DNA from: Promethearchaeota archaeon | GTDB lineage: Archaea; Asgardarchaeota; Lokiarchaeia; Sigyniarchaeales; SOKP01 | DNA length: 37,224 nt | Reading direction: 5' to 3' | Assembly (NCBI GenBank): GCA_019058015.1 | Contig: JAHLWH010000268.1 | Span: 1-37,224, forward strand | Part shown: positions 8,068 through 16,406 of the stretch, in pieces | How positions within the stretch are numbered: the first letter of the stretch is position 1 | How the letters are laid out: the number at the start of each line of letters is the position of its first letter | The notes under the pieces: generated by a model | Told to the model about the DNA's origin: nothing | Seen by the model: only the letters and a program-made list of their open reading frames with translations | Databases searched by the model: none | Position numbers and translations under genes: made by a program

Positions 8068-10103
8068 ATGAATCTAAAATTAAATAGTTTCCAGAAAAAG
8101 GCAGGAATATTCTATACTCCAGAGTACATTACTGAATTCATGGTAAAAAACGCAATTTTTGAATATATATTAACATTCTTTGAAAAAAGATATCAGACTA
8201 TTGATGAATTAATTTTATCAGACAATCTGGATGACTTAAAAAAATTAAACAACATTATTATACATTTGAAAATCTTAGACCCAGCATGTGGAGCTGGCAT
8301 ATTTTTATTAAAATCAGGACAAATCTTATTGGAATTAACAAGTAAAATTGCAAAAAGATTAAATCTTAGACAAATGATCTTCAAAAAACGAGTTGATATA
8401 ATAGAAAAAAATCTTTACGGTGTTGATATATTTGAAGAAACTATTCAAGAATGCAAATCGCAATTGAAAAAATGGTTGATTTCAAATGATCAACTTAATT
8501 TTAATAATTATGGAAATAAAGATATAAATTTTAATCTAAAGGTTGAAATAGTTTAATTGGCAACTTAAATGAAGAAATAAATGAGGGAGATGTATTCAGT
8601 AATAATTTTTCAATAGAATGGAAGTCATTCCATTGGAATAAAGAATTTCCTGAAGTAATTAAGAGCGGAGGATTTGATATCATTTTGGAAAATCCGCCCT
8701 ATATTTTTACCCGTGGAGGAAATTTTTCTCCTTTACAGAAAATCTACTTTAAAAATTTCATTTCTAAATTAGGATTAATTCAATCAAAAAAAGGAAAGCA
8801 AATTCAATCAAATAAATTAAATACATATTCTCTATTTATCCTGAGGTCTTTAGAATTATTAAAAAAAGGAGAAAAATTAGCGGTATTAGTTCCAAATAAT
8901 TTTCTGCGCAACACAAATCTCGATATTTATAGAGATTACATACTTAGTAATTATTCCATCAATCGAATTGTTGATTTATCTAATGGTGTTTTTCGAAATG
9001 TAGTTGCATCTATTATCTGCTTATTTATTGATAAAAAAAAGCCAGATGAGGAATTTAAGACGCAAATTATATCAAATATTGAAGATCTTAATGAAAACAT
9101 TTATAAAGAAAATAAAAGAGCACAATCCAGCTTTCTCAAAAATAAGAGCTATGTAATTAATATATATCTTGATGAAACAGCTCGTAAAATTTGTAAAGAA
9201 ATTGTAAAAAATTCAACAAATTTAGGAGAAATCACTGAATATATTATTGAAGGAATTATTCGCTCAAAGAAGAGAGATGTCTATGAAACTCGACTGAAGT
9301 CTATAGATATGCCCTTTATAGAAGGAAAGAACATTGATAGGTATATTACTAAATGGTCTGGTAAATTTATTAGATATGATAGAGAAAATTTACATAGGGC
9401 AAGGTCTAATGAAGTATTTACCAGTAATAAATTAATAGGACAAAGGATAAGTGGAGGAGCTAAACCATTAAAAGCAAATTATGACTCCGGGATCTTTTAT
9501 ACATTTTCTTCAATAAACAATATAATCATAAAAGAAAATTTTCGAAAGAAATTCCCCTTAAAGCTTATTTTATTAATTTTAAACTCTAATTTAATGAACT
9601 GGTATTATTCAATAAATTTCACAAATAAATCGAAACTTACAGTAAATATTTCAAAAAATTTTTTGGAAGAAATCCCCATTGTTGAACCTAAAGACAAATC
9701 TCTTTTTGAAATAATGGCAGAGTATTTGATATTTTTATTTCACTATTATAATATTGAAAATGAAAAGTTAATTTTCAACAATGAAATGATCCAATTCTTT
9801 TACGTATTAAGCAATGGAATAATCTATGAATTATATCTAAAAGAAAAAATTAAATCAAATTTAATAAACAATTTAGAAAACAAATTAACACCAATCAAAT
9901 TTGAATATTGGATTAATGGAAAATTTAGAAAGCTTATTTTTAAGGAAGATATATTTCATTTTGAAATAATTGAAAAGGAAAATCTTGAAAAAATAAAAAG
10001 GATTTATAATAAATTGGTTAAAGATAACACAATTCAGACTAATTTTAATGACGTCTATAAAAACAAATTGATAAAATTTATAGAGAAAGATGTTAAAAAG
10101 TGA
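8068..10103 (+). pseudogene. N6-adenine DNA methylase (Eco57I/TaqI-like), one-base frameshift
   Basis: Two open frames make one adenine-specific methyltransferase. The first (to TAA 8554) has motif X (GIFYTPEYITEFMV) and SAM-binding motif I (ILDPACGAGIFLL). The second frame, open from 8547, has the catalytic NPPY in GFDIILENPPY and later a TaqI-like target-recognition domain (EGIIRSKKRD, PFIEGKNIDRYI, LKLILLILNSNLMNWYY). Adding one A in the A-run at 8546-8548 gives VENSLIGNLNEEINEGD, the usual NSLIG block, and a continuous protein of about 678 residues. No nuclease domain precedes motif X, so it would be an orphan or accessory methylase. As sequenced it is broken; a consensus error is an equal possibility. 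It lies 229 bp upstream of the SMC gene set. Confidence 0.85.
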
Positions 10104-10136
10104 ATAATATAATAATAGTAAAATTTTACTTTTTTA
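10104..10136 (+). terminator. Candidate terminator after the methylase gene
   Basis: A perfect 14-bp palindrome, AGTAAAATTTTACT, at 10117-10130 can fold with a 5-bp stem and 4-base loop and runs directly into six T residues. It begins 14 bp after the methylase stop. Archaeal termination mainly needs the T-tract, so the hairpin may be incidental. Confidence 0.35.
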
Positions 10137-10332
10137 ATCTCTTTTTAATAAATAGTATGACTACTACTATTTTCGATTTTTAAATATAATAGAGATAAAA
10201 ATTTCTAAGTTTTAGTAATTTTGTCGGAAATACTTCCTTCGAAATCGAGATTAGAGTTAAGGTTATTAATTCGCAAAATATTAAATATTAGAATATATTC
10301 TTAATAAAATTAAATATTAAAGATCACAATAA

Positions 10333-11649
10333 TTGTGGGGAAATATCATAAAAAATTCAAATATAAATCTAAATAATCAACTGAAATATTTAATAATAAG
10401 AAACCCATTAGACTTGCAAATAGAAAGAAAAGATATATTTTATCGCGAATCTTATTCCGAAATTATTGATTATATAAAATTTTTATTGAGTTCTGAGGCT
10501 GTATCATCAGAAACTAAAATAAAGAAGATCAAAGGTTCAATTTTAATTGATGCTCCTTATGGCTCTGATATATTAGGGTATATTAAATTGATTGCAAAGA
10601 CATTCACCTTAAAATTTGTAAAGTTAAATTTTCCCGAGATTAGAAAATCTCCTAATGATTTTATATTAAATTTTCCAAATATCTTTGATAATTTGGCTAA
10701 AATTTATGGAGGAGCTAAAAAAGTAGAGCAAGAAGTTAAAGAAAAAGATAAAACTATAGAAAGAGCTTTAAAATTTATATTTGTTGCTGAAAATCAACAA
10801 GAATTATTTCAGAGAACTCAGAAAGATATTCATTTTGATCTATTCGAACACTTATATTATGAGTTAAAAAATAAGATGGAAAATATTAATTTTATCGAGA
10901 ATGGGATTATTTTTATAGGAATAAATCATCAAGAGAATACTTTATGCCAAGCAAGTTTTAAATTATTTGATTTTTATTTAAAAATTCCAACGATCACTGA
11001 AAATGAAAGAATAATTATTTTAGAAAAAATTAGTGAAGAGATATCTGCAAATCAGACTTTTAATGTGGATAAAATTGCTTCCTTAACTGAAGGGTGGGAA
11101 GTAAATGATATAAGGGAATTGATTAAAATCGCATACTTACGGAATGTGGCTAAATTAGATGATTGTGTCAACGATATTACAGAATTAACAGAAAAAATAA
11201 TTGACAGGGGGGAATTTATTCCTTCATATTTGATTTCACTAAATTTTATTCAAAATAAATTAGGGACATTTCAAACTTCTTTAAATTCTTCAATACATCA
11301 ATCGATAAATCAAAATAGAAAGTTTAATATAGAACTTTCAAAAGAAGAATATAGTAAAATTCCAGAACTTGAATCTCAATTAAGAGCTGAAATAGAGAAG
11401 ATTAGATCACAAAGAATATCAAATTTTATGGTACAACAATTATATGAAGATGCAGCGTCAGAAAATTATACAGAGCTCTTAGTTATATTAGATAAGATGA
11501 AAAAGAAAGAACCCCTTGAAGACTACGATCGAAAATTATTAGCTGAATATTCTTTTATTTTGAATGACCCTCCAAATATCGCCTTAATACTGTTAGAAAA
11601 GGCAAAAAAACGAATTGATAATATTAAAAAAGCATTTGGGAAGGAATAG
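10333..11649 (+). CDS. Degenerate AAA-ATPase-like protein without Walker A, partner of SMC
   Basis: This 438-residue protein keeps the outline of an AAA module. A GSILIDAPYGSDILG segment sits where Walker A should be but lacks the GKT/GKS lysine. GIIFIGINHQE occupies the sensor-1 position. A lid region follows: LFDFYLKIPTITENERIIIL, DKIASLTEGWEVNDIRELI and KIAYLRNVA. No DEAD/DEID Walker B is visible. ATP hydrolysis is therefore unlikely, and a structural or scaffold role is more plausible. The C-terminal 130 residues are helical and charged. The start is a TTG with no clear Shine-Dalgarno, so the N-terminus is uncertain. It stops three bases before the SMC frame, in the same reading frame, so the two are almost certainly co-transcribed. 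Family assignment is from pattern only. Confidence 0.6.
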   Translation: MWGNIIKNSNINLNNQLKYLIIRNPLDLQIERKDIFYRESYSEIIDYIKFLLSSEAVSSETKIKKIKGSILIDAPYGSDILGYIKLIAKTFTLKFVKLNFPEIRKSPNDFILNFPNIFDNLAKIYGGAKKVEQEVKEKDKTIERALKFIFVAENQQELFQRTQKDIHFDLFEHLYYELKNKMENINFIENGIIFIGINHQENTLCQASFKLFDFYLKIPTITENERIIILEKISEEISANQTFNVDKIASLTEGWEVNDIRELIKIAYLRNVAKLDDCVNDITELTEKIIDRGEFIPSYLISLNFIQNKLGTFQTSLNSSIHQSINQNRKFNIELSKEEYSKIPELESQLRAEIEKIRSQRISNFMVQQLYEDAASENYTELLVILDKMKKKEPLEDYDRKLLAEYSFILNDPPNIALILLEKAKKRIDNIKKAFGKE

Positions 11650-11655
11650 AAAATT
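11641..11655 (+). promoter_or_regulatory. Shine-Dalgarno AAGGA and ATT start of the SMC gene
   Basis: AAGGA at 11641-11645 (within GGGAAGGAA) is followed after 7 nt by ATT at 11653. No ATG, GTG or TTG occurs in the SMC frame between the upstream TAG (11647-11649) and TTG 11950, yet Walker A lies at 11794. The ribosome site overlaps the end of the upstream gene, as in a coupled operon. This makes a non-canonical AUU start the simplest reading. Confidence 0.5.
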
Positions 11656-14600
11656 TCGACAAAAACAATTAAGTCTAGATCATCATCGGACAAATTAAAC
11701 CAAGAGGTTTACATTAAAGAGATTATATTAGAAAATTTTTTAGCTTTTTCTAGAGATAAAGCCGAATTTTCTAAAGGATTTACAATTGTAGTTGGTCCTA
11801 ATTGGTCTGGTAAATCCACAATTTACCAAGGGATAAAGTTTGCTTTAGGTAGCAATGAAAGGGACGAAAGATATACAAAATGGTCCGATTTTATAAGAAC
11901 CGGACAAAACCATGCTCTAATCGAACTTTATATTCAGACACCTGAGAATTTGATTGGAATACGAAGGACTGTACTTAGAGGAAAAGCTCCTTTTTTTGAA
12001 ATTAAGCAAAATAATGAGAAAGAATTCAAAAAAATTAATTCCCTTGAAATAAGAAAGCTTGTAAAATCATTAAATTATAATCCAGATAATCAATTTTCTT
12101 TTGTCAGTCAAGGCAAAATTGATGCGCTTAAAGATATGAAACCTGAAGAATTATGCATTTTCTTAGAGGAAGGAGTGGGCTTAAAAGGATTAAGATATGA
12201 AATTTTAGAGCAAAAAACTCAAGTATTCAATTTACAAGAAAAATTAAAAGCATTAAAAACAGAGCTAAATAGTTGGAATTTTGAATTAAAATTATTGGAC
12301 CCTAAGTTAAAAAGATTAGAAGATAAGCGAATTTTGCTTAAAGACAAAAAAAGCCTAACAGATGAGTTATTATGGGCAAATCGAGAAAAACTAGAAAAAG
12401 AGATTTATATTCTTGAAGAAAATATTAAGAAAATTGCTATTATAATTAATGATTTACAAAAGCAATTAGAAGATTTTACAACGCAAATAAATGAAATTAC
12501 TGAAAAAATTGGAACAATTGAAAAAAATTCAGAAATACTTTATGAGAATATAGGAAAAATAAGGGGTAGAATTTCAGAATTAGAGAAGATTATTCAACAG
12601 TGGAAGATGGAACAACAAAGGATAAAGGTACGCTTAGAGGAATTAGAACAAAATAAAAACAAACTAAAAGGTAAATTAGACAACAATAAGGCTAAAGGAA
12701 ATAAGATCTCAGAAGAATTAAAACTCTCACGCAAGAATATTAAAATACTAGATTCTGCAATCTCTAATATTTTAAAAGAACAAAATGAATTATTGGAAAA
12801 GGTTTCTATTCACAAAGATTTTCTTGAGAGATTTAAGAAGACAAAAGCAGAATTAAGTAAAAAACAAGATGAGCTTATTCAGAATACCCAAAAAATAACA
12901 GAAATTAATGATGAAATTGATATAATTTTCGCTGAATTAAGAGATGTAAAGCATCAATTTGAGCAAAATAAATGGTTTCTTAAAAATAAGGATGAGAATT
13001 TACAAGAAAAGTTAATTAATCAGCGTAATAATTTAGATAATGAAATTCATGATTTAAAGGAACAACTAAGAGAAATAAGAAAGGATTATGATAAAAGAGT
13101 TAATGCTTATAAAAGATTAAATTATTCCATTAGAGAAAAAAGAGTATTCTTACCTCAAAATGTCATAACTTTAAAAGAAGAGATTTACAATAGAAATCTA
13201 AATGCAAAAGGTCCAATAATTGAATTATTACAATATGATGATAAATTGGGGTTTGCAATTGAATCAGTTTTAGGAAAAAAAGTGTTATTTAGTTTTATTG
13301 CAGGCGATTGGAATACGTTTATTCTACTAAAAAAATTGAAAGATAGTTATAATGTTTATTGTAATATATATATACCAAAGGAAGAAAATATTCGTCAATT
13401 TTCAAAATATGAGAAAATTGATGGAGTATTAGGCTATCTCGCAGAATTAATTAAAATTAAGGGCAATGATGAAGATGTAAGGAAATTAATTTATTCTAAA
13501 GTGAAAAATTGTCTTGTAGTAGAAGATTTTACTACAGGAACACTTATGCATAAAAATTACAAATTTAGAGGTAAATGTGTAACATTAAAAGGCGAGCAAA
13601 TCATATCCTATGATTATGTTGTTGAAACACCATACTTAAAGAAATTAGAAGGATTATTAAGTCCTACTAAACAAATGGATCAATTATATCTGTTAGAAAT
13701 GGAAATAAGTAAATTGAATGATGAAAGAAAGAATTTAGAATCTCTAAAAACTAAAATAGATCAAAAATATCGAGAAATTTCCAAGAAAATTAATGCTTTA
13801 CCTACTCTTGAATTATTATTCCGGCAAGAACAAAAACTTTTAAGCAAAAAAGATAATCTCTTTGAAACAAGAAAAAATAAGAACGAATTGAATGATAATA
13901 TTGAAATGCAAATCGATGATTTGGTAAAAAAAGTGGAAACTTTAAAAAAAGAACAAAAACCAGAATTTTTTGAATGGCAGAAGCGTTTAGAAAAGATTCC
14001 AGACGAATTTGATTTAAAAAACAATGAAAAGAAACATTGGTCAAAAATTAATGATGAAAAACAGAAATCATTATCTGAAATTCAAGAAATTATAAATGAA
14101 GAAACCGCTGAATTTACAAAAATAAACATTAGTCATAAAACAACCAAAAAAGAGTTTCAAAGTAGAGATCAAAAGGCATTTGAAGTATTTCAAGAACTAA
14201 CTGGACTTGAAAATCAAATTAAGGATTTAAAAATTCAGAAAGAAAAGTATGAGTTAGATAAAAAGGCTCTAAAGGAAGAAGAAAATAAAATTAAACAAGA
14301 AAATCTTGAGTTTAATTTAAATTATGAAAGAAAACAAGACCAATTGAGTTCGCAACAAAATGATCTCCAATCCAAAATTTTAGATCTAGAAAAAGTAAAT
14401 AAAGAGATTGGTCCAAAAATATTAAGTGAAGAAATAAAAATACGTCCAATTGAAGAAATTGAAAAAAGTCTTCTCGAACTGAATAAAGAATTAATGAAAT
14501 ACGCAGATATTGATGATACTTTAGAAGTAGAAAAAGAGAGAATTATTAAAACACTTAAAAAAATTGCTAAAAATCAAGCGCAAATTCAGAGAGACCTTAT

Positions 14601-15108
14601 TGAAGCAGAAGAAACCGAAAAGAATTTAGAAAATACATATTACAAAAAGTTCAATAAAATTATCAAAAAACTAGAAGATTTAATTAATAAAAAATTTGAA
14701 ATCTCTGAAATTAAAGCTCAGTGTTCAATTGATTTATCGGGTAAATTTGAAAATTTAGGCATAAAAATTAAAGCATCTTTATTAAAAGAACAACTACGAG
14801 AAATAACCGCATTAAGTGGGGGACAACGTTCTATCATTGCAATCTGTTTAATACTTTCTTTACAAGAGTTTAAATCAAGTAGGATAATTGTATTAGATGA
14901 GGCTGAATTATATTTAGATGAAAATAACGCCGAAATCGCCTATAAATTAATAAAGGGCGCAATCCAGATGAATAAAACACAAATAATAATATTTGTGCCA
15001 AAAGCATCTAAATATATTTATTCAATGGCAGATAAACTCATTGGAGTTGCAAGAAATGGAGCAATAGGGCCATCTACGATACTCCAACCTAAGATAATAA
15101 AGACTTAA
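11653..15108 (+). CDS. smc: SMC-family ATPase (divergent), likely AUU start
   Basis: Read from ATT 11653 the protein has 1151 residues with full SMC architecture. It has Walker A GPNWSGKST at 48-56, the Q-loop in FSFVSQGKIDALKDMKPEE, and a long coiled coil to about 515. An SMC hinge lies at about 520-660 (GPIIELLQYDDKLGFAIESV), followed by the return coiled coil, signature LSGGQ at 1054-1058 and Walker B VLDEAELYLDEN with D1082 and E1083. SMC proteins load on and organise DNA. Two features are unusual: Trp replaces Gly in GPNGSGKS, and the post-Walker segment KWSDFIRTGQNHALIELYI looks more like SMC5/6 than condensin SMC. Starting at TTG 11950 would remove the ATPase N-lobe, so it is rejected. 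Kleisin-like and ScpB-like genes follow directly. Confidence 0.9.
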   Translation: MSTKTIKSRSSSDKLNQEVYIKEIILENFLAFSRDKAEFSKGFTIVVGPNWSGKSTIYQGIKFALGSNERDERYTKWSDFIRTGQNHALIELYIQTPENLIGIRRTVLRGKAPFFEIKQNNEKEFKKINSLEIRKLVKSLNYNPDNQFSFVSQGKIDALKDMKPEELCIFLEEGVGLKGLRYEILEQKTQVFNLQEKLKALKTELNSWNFELKLLDPKLKRLEDKRILLKDKKSLTDELLWANREKLEKEIYILEENIKKIAIIINDLQKQLEDFTTQINEITEKIGTIEKNSEILYENIGKIRGRISELEKIIQQWKMEQQRIKVRLEELEQNKNKLKGKLDNNKAKGNKISEELKLSRKNIKILDSAISNILKEQNELLEKVSIHKDFLERFKKTKAELSKKQDELIQNTQKITEINDEIDIIFAELRDVKHQFEQNKWFLKNKDENLQEKLINQRNNLDNEIHDLKEQLREIRKDYDKRVNAYKRLNYSIREKRVFLPQNVITLKEEIYNRNLNAKGPIIELLQYDDKLGFAIESVLGKKVLFSFIAGDWNTFILLKKLKDSYNVYCNIYIPKEENIRQFSKYEKIDGVLGYLAELIKIKGNDEDVRKLIYSKVKNCLVVEDFTTGTLMHKNYKFRGKCVTLKGEQIISYDYVVETPYLKKLEGLLSPTKQMDQLYLLEMEISKLNDERKNLESLKTKIDQKYREISKKINALPTLELLFRQEQKLLSKKDNLFETRKNKNELNDNIEMQIDDLVKKVETLKKEQKPEFFEWQKRLEKIPDEFDLKNNEKKHWSKINDEKQKSLSEIQEIINEETAEFTKINISHKTTKKEFQSRDQKAFEVFQELTGLENQIKDLKIQKEKYELDKKALKEEENKIKQENLEFNLNYERKQDQLSSQQNDLQSKILDLEKVNKEIGPKILSEEIKIRPIEEIEKSLLELNKELMKYADIDDTLEVEKERIIKTLKKIAKNQAQIQRDLIEAEETEKNLENTYYKKFNKIIKKLEDLINKKFEISEIKAQCSIDLSGKFENLGIKIKASLLKEQLREITALSGGQRSIIAICLILSLQEFKSSRIIVLDEAELYLDENNAEIAYKLIKGAIQMNKTQIIIFVPKASKYIYSMADKLIGVARNGAIGPSTILQPKIIKT

Positions 15109-15125
15109 AAGAAATTTGAATCATT

Positions 15126-15797
15126 ATGGAAAAAAATAACTCCTCTATCCCGTCTATTATTGAAGAAATTCAAGAAATTTTTGATATAATTCATAGAGGG
15201 TCCAAACATGCTCTAAGTGTAGATTTAAACCCCATTTTTCAAAAATTTAAGCGATCCATAACTACACAAAATCTGAACGAGTCTTCCTCTGCATTTAGTA
15301 AGTTATGTAATATTATTGAAACAAAATTTAACGAATTACAGATGTATTTAGCCCTATTTGGTCAAGAAAAGAAATTCCTGACATTTTTAGAATCAAATCC
15401 TTCTGATATTGAAATATTCAATCTATTTAAAGGATGTTGGTATAAACCCTTTAATTTAAATGCATTATCTCTTGATTTTTTAGAGGAATCTAAAGATTCA
15501 CTGGAAAACAGAATAAGAGAAGGTTATATAATCGAAAATCTTGAAATCCCACAAAAAGATGAAAATTTTTTATTAGAAATGCCTTCAAGTTCATTTCAAG
15601 AAATAATTGAAAACTATTTTAATAAAATATCTGAAAAATTACCATGTAATATGGAAGATCTCTTCGAAGATATCGAGAATCAGGAAGAAATATTTGAAAA
15701 ATTTATTATGATTTTACATTTACTTCAAAATGGAAAAATAATGTATCAAAAACAGACAAATTTTATTTATATACCAGAAGGTGGAAAAGATGAATGA
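15126..15797 (+). CDS. Kleisin-like (ScpA-related) protein
   Basis: This 223-residue protein lies 17 bp after the SMC gene. Its last 45 residues, IFEKFIMILHLLQNGKI then YQKQTNFIYI, match the C-terminal winged helix of ScpA, which binds the cap side of an SMC head. The N-terminal half is helical (residues 5-60 and 75-110) but lacks the conserved GPLDLLL motif of standard ScpA. It is either a strongly diverged kleisin or a different SMC partner with a similar winged helix. It ends inside the start of the ScpB-like gene. The position between SMC and a ScpB-like gene is the main support for the role. Confidence 0.6.
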   Translation: MEKNNSSIPSIIEEIQEIFDIIHRGSKHALSVDLNPIFQKFKRSITTQNLNESSSAFSKLCNIIETKFNELQMYLALFGQEKKFLTFLESNPSDIEIFNLFKGCWYKPFNLNALSLDFLEESKDSLENRIREGYIIENLEIPQKDENFLLEMPSSSFQEIIENYFNKISEKLPCNMEDLFEDIENQEEIFEKFIMILHLLQNGKIMYQKQTNFIYIPEGGKDE

Positions 15798-16305
15798 AAT
15801 ATCCTTATTGATGTATTTATTGAGTAAAAAAGACCAATTGGATGAGATGGGTTCAACCAAAGAAGAGATATTAGAGAAATTGCAAATTTCTGGGCGAGAG
15901 AAAGGATTTATATTTAAGAAACTATTAATTGAACTTTCTAGATATATATCTCCCTTAGGACTCGAAATCCAATATAATCCGTTAAATACCCATTGGTTCT
16001 TAACCTTTAAATCAGGTATGAGCGATCTGATTTTAGCAAACCCATTTCAAGATAAACCACGATTGGCTGCAACTTTATTTTGTGCAATAATTTTATGCTT
16101 AAAAAGTAATGGTATTGCAAAAATAGAAGAATTAAAGCGATTAAGAAATAAAAAAGATATCCGGGAAGACTTAAAAGATTTAGAAAAGCTAGGTTTTATA
16201 AAAATTTTAAAAAATCATAATGAAATTAATTTAACCCCACTTATTGGGTATTTATTGAACATATCTAAATTATTTATGAAATTATCATTAAAATTAAATG
16301 TTTGA
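15790..16305 (+). CDS. ScpB-like (KITE) winged-helix protein
   Basis: These 171 residues form two predicted winged helices, as in the ScpB/KITE subunits that bind the kleisin middle region. The first is SLLMYLLSKKDQLDEMGSTK to TTGEE-like helices, ending with LEIQYNPLNTHWFLTFKSG, the typical ScpB beta-wing. The second is PRLAATLFCAIILCLKSNGI then IEELKRLRNKKDIREDLKDL and EKLGFIKIL. The frame opens at GTG 15781, but GGTGG sits 5 nt before ATG 15790, so I choose ATG. It overlaps the kleisin-like gene by 8 bp, indicating coupled translation. The protein is at the short end for ScpB (usually about 180-200). Confidence 0.7.
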   Translation: MNEISLLMYLLSKKDQLDEMGSTKEEILEKLQISGREKGFIFKKLLIELSRYISPLGLEIQYNPLNTHWFLTFKSGMSDLILANPFQDKPRLAATLFCAIILCLKSNGIAKIEELKRLRNKKDIREDLKDLEKLGFIKILKNHNEINLTPLIGYLLNISKLFMKLSLKLNV

Positions 16306-16406
16306 TCAAGATTGGAGCTAATATTTAATTTTTAAGTAAATTTTAATGAAGAGATCCATTAAATACAGTAATTCTTAAAAACTGTGAATTTTTTTGATAG
16401 ATAATA

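Noticed and set aside
8068..10103. Full type IIG restriction-modification enzyme
   Set aside because: The protein begins directly with methylase motif X, and no PD-(D/E)XK nuclease domain lies before it or in a neighbouring gene.
10151..10171. Inverted repeat AATAGTA/TACTATT as an RNA structure or operator
   Set aside because: A 7-bp stem of mostly A/T is weak and expected by chance in this composition.
11647..11649. TAG as a pyrrolysine or recoded codon joining the AAA-like and SMC proteins
   Set aside because: Other genes in the window (5781, 8005, 36712) end at TAG with no conserved continuation, and a Shine-Dalgarno is well placed for a new start. Not excluded, but less likely.
11950..15108. 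SMC gene starting at TTG 11950
   Set aside because: It would remove Walker A and the first 99 residues of the head, which are clearly encoded upstream in the same open frame.
10333..16305. Wadjet (JetABCD) defence system
   Set aside because: No toprim/nuclease JetD gene is present, the subunits resemble ScpA and ScpB more than JetA and JetB, and Wadjet has no AAA-like member.
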